Part shown: piece after piece, positions 1-8,502 of the stretch
How the letters are laid out: the number at the start of each line of letters is the position of its first letter
Numbering within the stretch: the stretch's first letter is position 1
DNA from: JBKPNX01 sp046732855
GTDB lineage: Bacteria > Pseudomonadota > Alphaproteobacteria > Geminicoccales > Geminicoccaceae
DNA: 38,829 bases
Reading direction: 5' to 3'
Assembly: GCA_046732855.1 (NCBI GenBank)
Contig: JBKPNX010000176.1
Coordinates: 1 to 38,829, forward strand
Program-made: the position numbers and the translations under genes
Notes under the pieces: generated by a model
The model's input: the letters and a program-made list of their open reading frames with translations, nothing else
The model's database searches: none
Told to the model about the DNA's origin: nothing

Positions 1-178
1 GCCCCGCGGGGGTCGCGCAACCGGCTGCATAAGCGACGAGAGACTACTCCGGTCGGCCCGACAGCGTGTTCGTTGCCGCAGCCACGCCGTTCTCTTCCTA
101 CTCGCGACCTCAAGTTCGGAACGCGACCGTATCGGCCGGCGTTGTTACTTGCTGACTTACGCGGACGGGAGCCCGAGC

Positions 179-442
179 ATGGCGACGCTGCCGCCGGTCG
201 TGAACGCCGGCACGGAGGATATGGATCCAGAACTCAGGCGACGGATCGAGGATTGCGCCTATTCGCTATGGGAGGCCGACGGCCGCCCGGACGGGCGTGC
301 TCTCGAATACTGGCTCCGGGCGGAGCAGGCGGTCCTGGATCAGCCGGCGCAGCTGGAGCAGCCAATCCAGGAAGCGCGTCGCCAAAAAGGAGCACGTCCG
401 CCGCGCGATCGAGCTGCCGAGAATCGCCTCACGAGCCGCTGA
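179..442 (+). CDS. DUF2934 family small protein
   Basis: This is a small soluble protein of 87 residues from this start. Residues 17-50 follow the pattern of DUF2934, a short family common in Proteobacteria: an arginine-rich lead (PELRRRIEDCAY), then SLWEADGRPDGRALEYWLRAE with the typical W-x-x-x-GRP-x-G-R-x-x-x-x-WLRAE spacing. The family has no established biochemical role. The tail is basic and low in complexity. I chose the ATG at 179 because GGGAG lies six bases upstream. An ATG at 221, just before the domain, is an alternative, but its GGAGG is too close. The gene is convergent with the PRC-barrel gene, 54 bases away. The domain call is fairly secure; the exact start is not. Confidence 0.6.
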   Translation: MATLPPVVNAGTEDMDPELRRRIEDCAYSLWEADGRPDGRALEYWLRAEQAVLDQPAQLEQPIQEARRQKGARPPRDRAAENRLTSR

Positions 443-496
443 TCGCAGGCGCCCTGAAGTGGCGGGCGGCGCAGCCCGCCACGTTCATGCCTGCGT

Positions 497-883
497 CTAC
501 TCCCAATAGGGACGGGTGCCGTAATAGTCGCTCAGCTGCTGGCCCCAGCCGCGGTCGCTCCAGTTCGGCGTCTCGGTGGCGCCGTAGCTCGGCGCGCCTT
601 CGAGCACGCCGCGGTCGAGATCGATCACGTAACCGCCCTGCCCGGTGTCGTAGGTCAGCACGTCCCACGGCAACGGATGGTAGCGGTCGCCCATCCCGAG
701 AAAGCCGCCGAACGACATCACGGCGTAGCCAACCCTCCCGGAGATCTTGTCGATCATCATGGAATGGATAGTACCGAGCTTTTCGCCCTGGCGGTTGTAG
801 ACAGCCGTGCCCTCCACCTTCTCGGAGGAAATCAGATCGCTGGTCTCATCGGTCGCAATGGACTGGGTTTCCTGCATCGCCAT
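497..883 (-). CDS. PRC-barrel domain protein
   Basis: A 128-residue protein whose residues 18-90 form a PRC-barrel domain: a SEKVEGTAVYNRQGEKLGTI opening strand pair, then IDKISGRVGYAVMSFGGFLGMGDRYHPLPWDVL. The domain is an all-beta fold known from the photosynthetic reaction centre H subunit and RimM. Free-standing versions are abundant in Alphaproteobacteria and are often linked to stress or envelope physiology, but their role is unclear. The C-terminus is rich in Tyr, Trp and Gly (residues 100-128). A strong GGGAG sits eight bases before the ATG. There is no signal peptide, so it is probably cytoplasmic. The gene stands alone, with about 200 bases of AT-richer DNA upstream that could hold its promoter. 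Confidence 0.85.
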   Translation of the reverse strand: MAMQETQSIATDETSDLISSEKVEGTAVYNRQGEKLGTIHSMMIDKISGRVGYAVMSFGGFLGMGDRYHPLPWDVLTYDTGQGGYVIDLDRGVLEGAPSYGATETPNWSDRGWGQQLSDYYGTRPYWE

Positions 884-1084
884 CTTGGGTCTCCCTTGGT
901 CAGTGGGACGGGCGCCTACGACGCCGCGAGAGACAACGCTGCGTTGAAAGACCGGTTCCAGGATATTGTATTCTACAGCTAAATATCGAAGAACATACGC
1001 TCAAGTAAATGCCAGAGAAGATCTAGTCTGCTTGTGAAATGTCGTGTGGAAGTATCTTGGCCCGTTCCGGTCGTATCGCCAGAT

Positions 1085-2872
1085 CTACATCGATCTGAGC
1101 GGCCAAAACCAGCTGATGAGGAGCGTGCCAAGGACGGCGACGATGACGGACAGCGGCAGGCCGAGACGCCAATAGTCGCCGAAACGGTAGCCGCCCGGGC
1201 CCATGACGAGCGTGTTGCACTGGTGCCCGATCGGCGTGAGGAAGTCGCAGCCGGCGCCGATCGCGACCGCCATGAGGAAGGGGTCCGGGCTCAACGCCAG
1301 CTTGGCCGCCAGGCTCGCTGCAATCGGCGCCATGACCAGGACGGTCGCGGCGTTGTTGAGGAACGGCGTCAGCGCCATCGCCGCGAGCAGCGTCAGCCCG
1401 AGACCTCCGATCGCGGGAAGATGTTGCGCCGCGCCCGAAAGCCAGCCGGCGACGAGCCCGGTGGCGCCGGTGGTCTGCAGCGCCTCGCTGACCGGGATCA
1501 GCGCCCCGAACAGGATCAGCACGGGCCACTCGACCGCCTCGTACGCTTCCTGAAGCGTCAGCAGCTGAAAGACCAGCACCGCCACCGCGGCGCCGAAGAA
1601 GCCGAGCGCCACCGACACCATGCCGGTCGTCACCAAAACCATCGCGCCGCCGAGGATCACCGCGGGCAGATAGAGGTTGCGCGGGCGCCCAAGCGGTACG
1701 TTGCGCTCGGCCAGAGGCAGGCAGCCGAGCGCGGCCAGCTTGTCGTTGATGCGCTCGGTACGGCCCTGCAGTGCCAGCAGATCGCCATCCTGGAAGCGGA
1801 CCCGACGCAAGCGTTGCGCGATCCGTCGCCCGGAGCGGCTCAGCGCCAGCAGGTTGAGGCCGTAGCGCTCGCGCAGCGCAAGCTGCTCGACCGTGCTGCC
1901 GAGCATGGGCGAGTTGGCGGTGACCACCGCCTCCACGACCGTCAGGTCTTCCGGCCGAGCATCGCCCAGGGCGAGCTCCTTGCCGTGGATCAGCTCGAGC
2001 TTGGCGGCATTGACCAGCCTGGACAGCGCGTGCGTGTCGGCCTCGAGAACGAGAATGTCACCGTCGAACAGCGGCCAATACCCGGCCGGAACATAGCGGC
2101 GGTAGCCTTCCCGAATGATCGCGGCCACGGTGACGTCGCCGTCGCCGAGCGCCTCGAGCTCCCGGACGGTCCTGCCAACGCATGGGGAAGTCGCGGGCAG
2201 ACGCACCTCGGTGACGTAGTCCTCGATCGAGAAGCGGGTCTCCGGGGTCGCGCCGGTTCCCCGCTTGATCTTCGGCAGGAGCCGCCAGCCGACGGTGAGA
2301 AAGGCGACGCCGGCAATGGCGAGGCAGACGCCCACCGGAGCGAAGTCGAACATGCGAAACGGCTCCCCGGTGATCTGCTCGCGCATGCGCGAGACGATGA
2401 TGTTGGGCGACGTGCCGATCAGGGTGATGATGCCGCCGAGCAGCGAGCCGGACGCGAGCGGCATCAGCACGCGCGATGGCGGCTTCTCGGTCCGACGCGC
2501 GACCTGCAGCGCGATCGGGATGAAGATGGCGAGCGCACCGATGTTCTTCATGAACGCGGACAGCGCCGTGACGGCCGAGGTCAGCACCGCCACCTGCATG
2601 CCGCTGGTCCGCATCCGGGGTATGAGCGGCTTCATCAGCGTTTCGACCAGACCCGATCGGCCGATCGCGGCGCTGACCACCAGAGCCGAGCCGACGATGA
2701 TCACGATGTCGTCGCTGAAGCCGCGGAAGGCCTCGTCCGGCTCTACGATGCCGCAGGCGACCGCGGTGAGCAAGGCGAGCAAGGCGACCAGGTCGTAGCG
2801 AATGCGACTCCAGATCAGCAGGCCCATCGTCCCGACAATGACGGTGAACGCTAACGCCTGATCGAGCGTCAT
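1085..2872 (-). CDS. SLC13 family permease with two RCK_C domains
   Basis: A 595-residue inner-membrane transporter of the SLC13/DASS (CitMHS-like) group, which moves dicarboxylates, sulfate or similar anions, usually with sodium or protons. Hydrophobic segments fill residues 1-200 and 400-595. Between them, at about residues 205-380, lie two TrkA_C/RCK_C-type modules, seen in repeats such as VGRTVRELEALGDGDVTVAA and MLGSTVEQLALRERYGLNLL. This arrangement of permease half, two RCK_C modules, permease half is the usual one in YfbS-like proteins. Two conserved hairpin loops are visible (SLLGGIITLIGTSPNIIV and TPFLNNAATVLV). The substrate cannot be read from sequence. The ATG follows a weak AAGGG. 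No partner genes are adjacent. Confidence 0.88.
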   Translation of the reverse strand: MTLDQALAFTVIVGTMGLLIWSRIRYDLVALLALLTAVACGIVEPDEAFRGFSDDIVIIVGSALVVSAAIGRSGLVETLMKPLIPRMRTSGMQVAVLTSAVTALSAFMKNIGALAIFIPIALQVARRTEKPPSRVLMPLASGSLLGGIITLIGTSPNIIVSRMREQITGEPFRMFDFAPVGVCLAIAGVAFLTVGWRLLPKIKRGTGATPETRFSIEDYVTEVRLPATSPCVGRTVRELEALGDGDVTVAAIIREGYRRYVPAGYWPLFDGDILVLEADTHALSRLVNAAKLELIHGKELALGDARPEDLTVVEAVVTANSPMLGSTVEQLALRERYGLNLLALSRSGRRIAQRLRRVRFQDGDLLALQGRTERINDKLAALGCLPLAERNVPLGRPRNLYLPAVILGGAMVLVTTGMVSVALGFFGAAVAVLVFQLLTLQEAYEAVEWPVLILFGALIPVSEALQTTGATGLVAGWLSGAAQHLPAIGGLGLTLLAAMALTPFLNNAATVLVMAPIAASLAAKLALSPDPFLMAVAIGAGCDFLTPIGHQCNTLVMGPGGYRFGDYWRLGLPLSVIVAVLGTLLISWFWPLRSM

Positions 2873-2975
2873 GCTTGGCCCTTTTCAGGTCTGCCGGGTA
2901 TGACAGGTTGCCCCCCGACACCCGCAGATCTACCAATGAGACCGGGCCGAGGCTAGATGTCGGCCCCGCCCTGTT

Positions 2976-4700
2976 TCAAGCTTGGCCGGATGCCTCCGCG
3001 GCCGGCCCGGTATAGCGCCGGTCGATCGCCTCCTTGATCCGCGCTCGGCTGCGGGCGGCGGACAGCCCCCGGGCGCGCTCGACGGCAGCGACCTCATCCG
3101 CCAGGTCCTCGTCCTTGATCGCGTCGCGGATCCAGCCCGAGTAATCGCCGGCATGGAGGTGGTGCAGCCAGGTCCGATCGTCGACGCCTGCCCCGATCTG
3201 CAGGAACAGGGACAGGTTCTGGACGCGCAGGGACAAGGCGCCGTCGGGGCCGCGGAAATAGAAGCTGCGGTCCTCGCCAAGCTCGCCCTCGCTGTACTTG
3301 CGGGCGTGGCGCTGACGCTGCAGCTGGGGCTGGACCACCTGAACCCGGACCGGATCGCGTCCGGAGTCACGCTCCCACAGCAATGCTTCGCCGGCTTCGA
3401 GGCGGTCGTTCGTGGGCAACGGCGGCGGCGGCGTCCCCATGGCGGCACAGAACTGGCGAATCGTGCGCGCGGGCGAGTCGCCGACCGCGGCCAGGGTCTG
3501 GACCGTGGCCAGAACATCCGCCGCCAGCTGATCGGGATGGACCGTGATCAGGATCATGTCCTGCAGCTCGCGGGGCAGAGTCGGGGCGGTGGGCCGCGAC
3601 GCGGGCGCGAGGTGATGGGCCTCGTCGAGCACGATCCAGTGCGGCCGGCCGGTCTGGGCGCGCAGCTCCGACAATCTGGTCAGGAGCCCCTCGAAGAAGG
3701 TCGACCGGTCGGCCAGGTCGACGTCGAGCATGTTGACCACGGCGTTGGCATCCGGCCGGCGCAGGATCTCCAGCAGCTCGGGGATCCTCGGCTGCTGCCG
3801 CGCGTCGCCGAGCACCAGCGCATTCTCGAGCTCCGAGTAGTCGCCTTCCGGATCGACCACGCAGAACTGGAAGCCTTTTTCGGTCAGACGCTCCAGAATG
3901 CCTGCGACCAGGGTCGACTTGCCGCCGCCCGAAACCCCTGCCACGAGCAGGCTACCGTCGTTCGGCCGAAGAAAAAACTCGTCGTGCCGGTCGTCCGCGC
4001 TGATCGGGATCCGATGGCGCGGCGAGGCTCGAACGACGTCCGCGAGATCGTTCTCGAGCAGACGGTCGATCAGCTCACGGACGCCGTCCCCGCGCGCGCC
4101 CGCGGTGATCAGATCGGCTTCGACCTTGACGCTGTCGAGCGCGTTTGCGACCGCTGCCGAGCAGCCGCACATCGCGAGGAACGCATGATCGTTTTCGGCG
4201 TCGCCGATACCGACCACATTGTGCGGCGAGAGACCACATTCGGCGAGCGCCGCGGCGAGCCCGCTTGCCTTGTTGACCCCGGACGGCAGCACCATGACCG
4301 CCCCTTTGTTGAACACGATCTGCAGCTCGAGACCGAGCTCGCGGACCGTCTCGAGCACGACGTCCTGCATCGGCTCCCAGCTGGCGACGATGCTGCGACC
4401 GACGGACAATGGATGGACGCCCCGCTCGCGCAGTCGCGCGACGAACGCCTCGGGCGGCGGCGGCGCGAGCACGGTTTCCCGGCCCGTGCCGGGCTCATAG
4501 AGAAGCGCGCCGTTCTCGGCCACGATCAGATCGCAGCAGCCCAGCTCGGGAAAGGCGCGTTGCAGGTCCGGCAGCTCGCGCCCGGTGACCAGGATCAGGC
4601 GGCGACCAGCATTCTTGAGCCGCTGAAGCGAGGCGAGAGCGTCGGCGTCGACCACGCCGTGATGGGCCAGCGTGCCATCGTAGTCGGTGGCCAGGGCCAT
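2976..4700 (-). CDS. HAD-IIB phosphatase fused to HerA/DUF87-type ATPase
   Basis: A two-domain cytoplasmic protein of 574 residues. Residues 1-215 are a HAD-IIB (Cof/phosphoglycolate phosphatase-like) domain with all four motifs: D6-Y-D8-G-T-L, T39 in LVTGRE, K144, and GDAEND at 166-171. Residues 235-420 are a P-loop ATPase with Walker A GVSGGGKST (255-263), a VVDPEGDY strand typical of HerA/DUF87 proteins (281-288), and Walker B IVLDEAHHL (356-364). The last 150 residues carry many charged residues and no motif I know. I start at the ATG at 4700 because the HAD fold begins there; the upstream in-frame extension is arginine/proline-rich and looks untranslated. The substrate is unknown. A small phosphorylated metabolite sensed or processed in an ATP-driven machine is only a guess. 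Confidence 0.82.
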   Translation of the reverse strand: MALATDYDGTLAHHGVVDADALASLQRLKNAGRRLILVTGRELPDLQRAFPELGCCDLIVAENGALLYEPGTGRETVLAPPPPEAFVARLRERGVHPLSVGRSIVASWEPMQDVVLETVRELGLELQIVFNKGAVMVLPSGVNKASGLAAALAECGLSPHNVVGIGDAENDHAFLAMCGCSAAVANALDSVKVEADLITAGARGDGVRELIDRLLENDLADVVRASPRHRIPISADDRHDEFFLRPNDGSLLVAGVSGGGKSTLVAGILERLTEKGFQFCVVDPEGDYSELENALVLGDARQQPRIPELLEILRRPDANAVVNMLDVDLADRSTFFEGLLTRLSELRAQTGRPHWIVLDEAHHLAPASRPTAPTLPRELQDMILITVHPDQLAADVLATVQTLAAVGDSPARTIRQFCAAMGTPPPPLPTNDRLEAGEALLWERDSGRDPVRVQVVQPQLQRQRHARKYSEGELGEDRSFYFRGPDGALSLRVQNLSLFLQIGAGVDDRTWLHHLHAGDYSGWIRDAIKDEDLADEVAAVERARGLSAARSRARIKEAIDRRYTGPAAEASGQA

Positions 4701-4868
4701 GAAATACACCGGCTTGTCTCCAGCTCGATCGGCTCGGGGGGTAACGACCACCAAACCGGTGCGGTTCCGGCCGGGCACGTGCCCGCCGGCTCCGGCTCGA
4801 TTCGCCCGCCCCGCATGGCGGCAGACCCCGAGCGGAGGGCTCAACCGTCGCCTCGCCATCCGACGAGC

Positions 4869-5627
4869 TCACTCCGCGGTCCAGCCGCCGTCCAGCATGA
4901 GCGCGCTCCCGGTCATCAACGCCGATGCGTCGGAGGCGAGATAGACGGCTGCACCGACAACGTCTTGGACCTGGCCAAGGCGTCCCAGCTTGATCTTGGC
5001 GAGGACCGAGCGGCGGAACGCCTCATCGCGGAAGAACGGCTCGGTCATCGGCGTTTCGATGAAGGTCGGGCAGATCGTGTTGACGCGGATGCCGAGCGGA
5101 CCGAGCTCGACCGCCAGCGCCCGCGTGAAGCCCTCGAGCGCCCATTTCGACGCGCAGTAGAGCGTCCGGTTGGCGGCGCCGACATGGCCCATCTGCGAGG
5201 ACATGTTGATCACGGATCCCTTGGTGCCGCATTCGGCCATCCTCCGGGTCACGGCCTGCGCCACGAACACCGCCGCCATGAGGTTCAGGTCCATGACCGC
5301 CCGGTAGTCCTCGACCGTGACGTCCGAGAGCGGTTTCGGGCGGTTGGTCCCGGCGTTGTTCACGAGCACATCGAAGGCGGGCCTGGCCGCGATGGCGCGG
5401 GCGAAGCCGTCGATGTCCGTCACGTCTTGGGCGAGGGTTTCGGCGCGGCCGCCGGCCTTGCGGATGTGCTCCGCCGCCGCCTCGATCTCGGTTGCCGTCC
5501 GGGCGCACAGGGTCACCTCTGCGCCGAATTCGGCAAGTCCGCAGGCGAGCGCGCGGCCGATCCCGCGCCCGGCCCCGGTGACGAGCGCTCGCTTGCCATC
5601 CAGCCGGAACAGCCCCGGCGCGCTCAT
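4869..5627 (-). CDS. SDR family NAD(P)-dependent oxidoreductase
   Basis: A classical short-chain dehydrogenase of 252 residues, the usual length. It has the nucleotide-binding TGAGRGIG (17-24), NNAG (90-93), Asn115, catalytic Ser143/144, and Tyr157 with Lys161 in the YCASK motif. The C-terminus DGGWTAE is typical of the gluconate 5-dehydrogenase/3-oxoacyl-reductase branch. It reversibly oxidises a secondary alcohol to a ketone with NAD(P). The start ATG at 5627 overlaps the stop of the HisD-family gene (ATGA), so the two are translationally coupled and probably act on one pathway. The likely scheme is oxidation of a polyol or hydroxy-acid by successive dehydrogenases. The substrate is not predictable. 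Confidence 0.9.
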   Translation of the reverse strand: MSAPGLFRLDGKRALVTGAGRGIGRALACGLAEFGAEVTLCARTATEIEAAAEHIRKAGGRAETLAQDVTDIDGFARAIAARPAFDVLVNNAGTNRPKPLSDVTVEDYRAVMDLNLMAAVFVAQAVTRRMAECGTKGSVINMSSQMGHVGAANRTLYCASKWALEGFTRALAVELGPLGIRVNTICPTFIETPMTEPFFRDEAFRRSVLAKIKLGRLGQVQDVVGAAVYLASDASALMTGSALMLDGGWTAE

Positions 5628-6934
5628 TCCGCCGCTGCTCCGTAGGGCACATTGCGCCCGCCGTAGCGGCGCACCCGGATGTTGCACTGCTCGGCATGGC
5701 CGACGAAGCCCTCGAGCATGCAGAGGCGCGAGCCGTAGGCGCCGATCCGGGCTGCCGCCTCGTCGGTCGTCACCTTTTGATAGCTGTGGGTCTTCAGGAA
5801 CTTGCCGACCCAAAGCCCGCCGGTATAGCGGCCCGCCTTCTTGGTCGGGAGGGTATGGTTGGTGCCGATCACCTTGTCGCCATAGGCCACGTTGGTGCGT
5901 GGCCCGAGGAACAGCGCGCCGTAGCTGTGCATCTTTTCGAGGAACCAGTCGTCCCGGTCGGTCATGACCTGGACATGCTCGGAGGCGATGTCATTGGCCA
6001 CGTCCAGCATCTCCTGATAGGTATCGCAAACGATCACCTCGCCATAGTCCGCCCAGCTGACGCCGGCGGTTTCGGCGGTCGGCAGGATGGCGAGAAGGCG
6101 CTCGATCTCGGCGATCGTGGCCTCGGCCAGTCGGCGCGAATTGGTCACGAGCACGGCCGGGGAGTTGTAGCCGTGCTCGGCCTGGCCGAGGAGATCGGTC
6201 GCGCAGATCTCGCCGTCGACGGTATCGTCCGCGATGACCATCGTCTCGGTCGGGCCAGCGAACAGGTCGATCCCGACGCGGCCGTACAGCTGGCGCTTGG
6301 CTTCGGCGACGAAGACGTTGCCCGGGCCGACCAGCATGTCGACCGGCTCGATCGTATCGGTGCCGAGCGCCATGCCGCCGACCGCCTGCATGCCGCCGAG
6401 CACGTAGATCTCGTGCGCGCCGCCGAGGTGCATCGCCGCGACGATCGCCGGGTGGGGCGCCCCGCCGACCGGCGGGGCCGCGGCCACGATGCGCGGCACG
6501 CCCGCGACGTGCGCCGTCAGAACGGACATGTGGGCCGAGGCGACCATGGGGAACTTGCCGCCCGGCACGTAACAGCCGACCGAACGGACCGGGATGTGGC
6601 GATGGCCGAGGATGACGCCCGGCATCGTCTCCACCTCGATCTCCCTGATCGAGGCAAGCTGGGCTTCGGCGAACGTCCGGATCTGCTTCTGGGCGAACTT
6701 GATGTCCTCCAGGTCGCGCGCGCTGACCTTCTGCACGGCCGCGTCGATCTCGGCCTGCGACAGGCGGAAGGACGGCGGGTCGTAGTTGTCGAACTTCGCC
6801 GAGAGCTCGCGGACGGCCGCATCGCCCCGGGTTTCGATGTCCTTCAGCGTCGTCTCGACGATCGCGCGGATCTTGGCATCGTCGGCGGCCCGCTCGGCTT
6901 CCGGTTTGCCGCGCTTCAGGTAGTGAACAGCCAT
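5624..6934 (-). CDS. HisD-family dehydrogenase (HpsN-like, probably catabolic)
   Basis: A 436-residue zinc-dependent NAD dehydrogenase of the histidinol dehydrogenase superfamily, cytoplasmic. The zinc ligands and catalytic pair of HisD are all in place: Gln251 and His254 (GQAEHG), Glu319-His320 (ASEHVQV), Asp353 (YGDKVIGTNH) and His413 (EGFVGHAEQ). The MAVHYLKRG start, the QAEHGYNSP motif and the Y-T-G-G-L stretch near 370 resemble, from memory, sulfopropanediol 3-dehydrogenase HpsN rather than biosynthetic HisD. No other histidine genes are nearby, and it sits in an operon with an SDR. It would oxidise a primary alcohol to a carboxylate in two steps, for example DHPS to sulfolactate. GGAGGG lies six bases before the ATG. 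The family is certain; the substrate is inference. Confidence 0.85.
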   Translation of the reverse strand: MAVHYLKRGKPEAERAADDAKIRAIVETTLKDIETRGDAAVRELSAKFDNYDPPSFRLSQAEIDAAVQKVSARDLEDIKFAQKQIRTFAEAQLASIREIEVETMPGVILGHRHIPVRSVGCYVPGGKFPMVASAHMSVLTAHVAGVPRIVAAAPPVGGAPHPAIVAAMHLGGAHEIYVLGGMQAVGGMALGTDTIEPVDMLVGPGNVFVAEAKRQLYGRVGIDLFAGPTETMVIADDTVDGEICATDLLGQAEHGYNSPAVLVTNSRRLAEATIAEIERLLAILPTAETAGVSWADYGEVIVCDTYQEMLDVANDIASEHVQVMTDRDDWFLEKMHSYGALFLGPRTNVAYGDKVIGTNHTLPTKKAGRYTGGLWVGKFLKTHSYQKVTTDEAAARIGAYGSRLCMLEGFVGHAEQCNIRVRRYGGRNVPYGAAAE

Positions 6935-7098
6935 GAGCGACCCTCCGAGTTTCGTGGTTTTGCCACCCCGCGGGCGGCCTGCCTCAGCAGCACGGTCTAC
7001 CAGATCACCGGGTCGAGCCGGAGCACCGCGTAAAGGTGGCATCGGGTCGCTGCCGGCGGCGCCCGGCTGCGCTGGCTCCCGACCATCTGCTCGGGCGA

Positions 7099-8361
7099 CT
7101 ACGCCCCGGATCTCTGGGCACCGGTCAAGGCCACCGGACGGCGGAGCTCGGGCCAGTGCCAGGCGGCGAGCGCAAGCAGGATCAGGCCCTGAACGGCGAG
7201 CGCGGCGACCGCGGCGGGGGCGCCGAGCCAGTCGGCGAGCACCCCGACGTAGAGCATGCCGATCGGACCGCCGCCGATCGCCACGGTGAGCAGGCCCATG
7301 ACGCGCGAGCGGACCGCGGCGGGGGCGGCGAGGAACACGATCGTGGTCTGCATCACGGCGAAGCCCGCGATGCCGATGCCGCAGAACAGCATCAGCGCGA
7401 GCGACAGGGGAAACCAGGCGGACAGGGCGAACGCGAGCACCCCGAGCAGGAACGCCGCGGACGAGACGGTATAGATGCGGGTGTACTGGCGTGGCCGGTC
7501 GTAGCGAGCGACGAGCAGCGCGCCGATCACCGCGCCGAGACCCTCGGTCGACATCAGCGCGCCGATCAGCGCCGGGGACAGCCCGAGCACGCGCTCGCCG
7601 ATCACCGGCACCATCGTGATGTAGGCGAAGCCCCAGAGGTTCACGATCAGGGTCACCGCGAGCGCGCCGACGATCAGCCGCTCGGCTTTGGCGAACCGCC
7701 AGCCGTCCCGCAGCATCGCGAGCAGCGAAGCCCCGCCCGCCGCGCTGGCCGAGCGGTAGGCGACCGGCAGGACCAGGGCGGCGCTGGCGAGATACAGGAG
7801 CGCGCCCAACGCGTAGACGCCGTACAGGCCGGTCGCTTGGATCAGCACGCCACCGAGCGCCGGCCCGATCATGCGCGTCGCGTTGCTGGTCGCCGACTCG
7901 AGCGCCATGGCGCGGCTCAGGCGCGCCACGCCGGCGATCTCGCCGAGCATGATGCGGCGCACCGGGAACTCGCTCGCCCAGAACATGCCGTTCAGGAAGG
8001 TGCCGGCCGCGATCTGCCAGAGCGCGATCCGCCCCTGCGCGGCGAGCAGGGTCAGCAGCGCCGCCGCAGCAGCGAGCGCGAGCAGGCCGACCAGCAGCAG
8101 GCGCTTGCGATCGTAGCGGTCGGCGAGCGCGCCTGCCGGGATGCCGAACAGGAACATCGGCGCCATGCGCAGGAACGTCATGAGCGCGACCAGGAACGGC
8201 GAGCCGGTGGTCTCCAGCACGTAGACGCTGATCGCCAGCAGCTCGAGCCAGCGCAGCACGCCGGCGGCGCCGCCGGTCAGCCAGACGCGCAGGAACCCGC
8301 CGTCGCGCAGCAGCGAGGTGGCCGCGGGCGCGGCGGCCCGGGCATGGTCGACATCGCTCAC
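7099..8361 (-). CDS. MFS transporter (EntS/MFS_3-like)
   Basis: A 420-residue inner-membrane permease of the major facilitator superfamily with about 12 hydrophobic segments. The loop 2-3 signature is clear: GIPAGALADRYDRKRLLL, a variant of G-x-x-x-D-R-x-G-R-R/K. The overall layout and the segment RRIMLGEIAGVARLSRAMALESA fit the MFS_3 (enterobactin exporter EntS-like) branch, which mostly exports small molecules. I propose a GTG start at 8361, because the in-frame sequence upstream is arginine-rich and not hydrophobic. No good ribosome site is visible, so the start is uncertain. It lies 164 bases upstream of the HisD-SDR pair on the same strand and may move the substrate or product of that pathway. 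Confidence 0.82.
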   Translation of the reverse strand: MSDVDHARAAAPAATSLLRDGGFLRVWLTGGAAGVLRWLELLAISVYVLETTGSPFLVALMTFLRMAPMFLFGIPAGALADRYDRKRLLLVGLLALAAAAALLTLLAAQGRIALWQIAAGTFLNGMFWASEFPVRRIMLGEIAGVARLSRAMALESATSNATRMIGPALGGVLIQATGLYGVYALGALLYLASAALVLPVAYRSASAAGGASLLAMLRDGWRFAKAERLIVGALAVTLIVNLWGFAYITMVPVIGERVLGLSPALIGALMSTEGLGAVIGALLVARYDRPRQYTRIYTVSSAAFLLGVLAFALSAWFPLSLALMLFCGIGIAGFAVMQTTIVFLAAPAAVRSRVMGLLTVAIGGGPIGMLYVGVLADWLGAPAAVAALAVQGLILLALAAWHWPELRRPVALTGAQRSGA

Positions 8362-8502
8362 GACATCTGGTCCGAGATTGCGCGCGCGCCAGCAAGACGG
8401 CGCTGCGCGGAAAAGTAAAGACGCGCGACCGCTGCAGCCCATCGACGCACGCGCTCTTGATCCTGGCATCGACCGGGCGCCGGCCGAAGCGGTCCGTACC
8501 AG

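Noticed and set aside
1034..2854. 606-residue plus-strand ORF
   Set aside because: Composition is Arg/Gln/His/Glu-rich, as for the reverse strand of a GC-rich gene. It mirrors the SLC13 permease gene, which has clear motifs.
2982..5645. 887-residue plus-strand ORF
   Set aside because: It spans the HAD-ATPase and SDR genes on the opposite strand and has no domain of its own.
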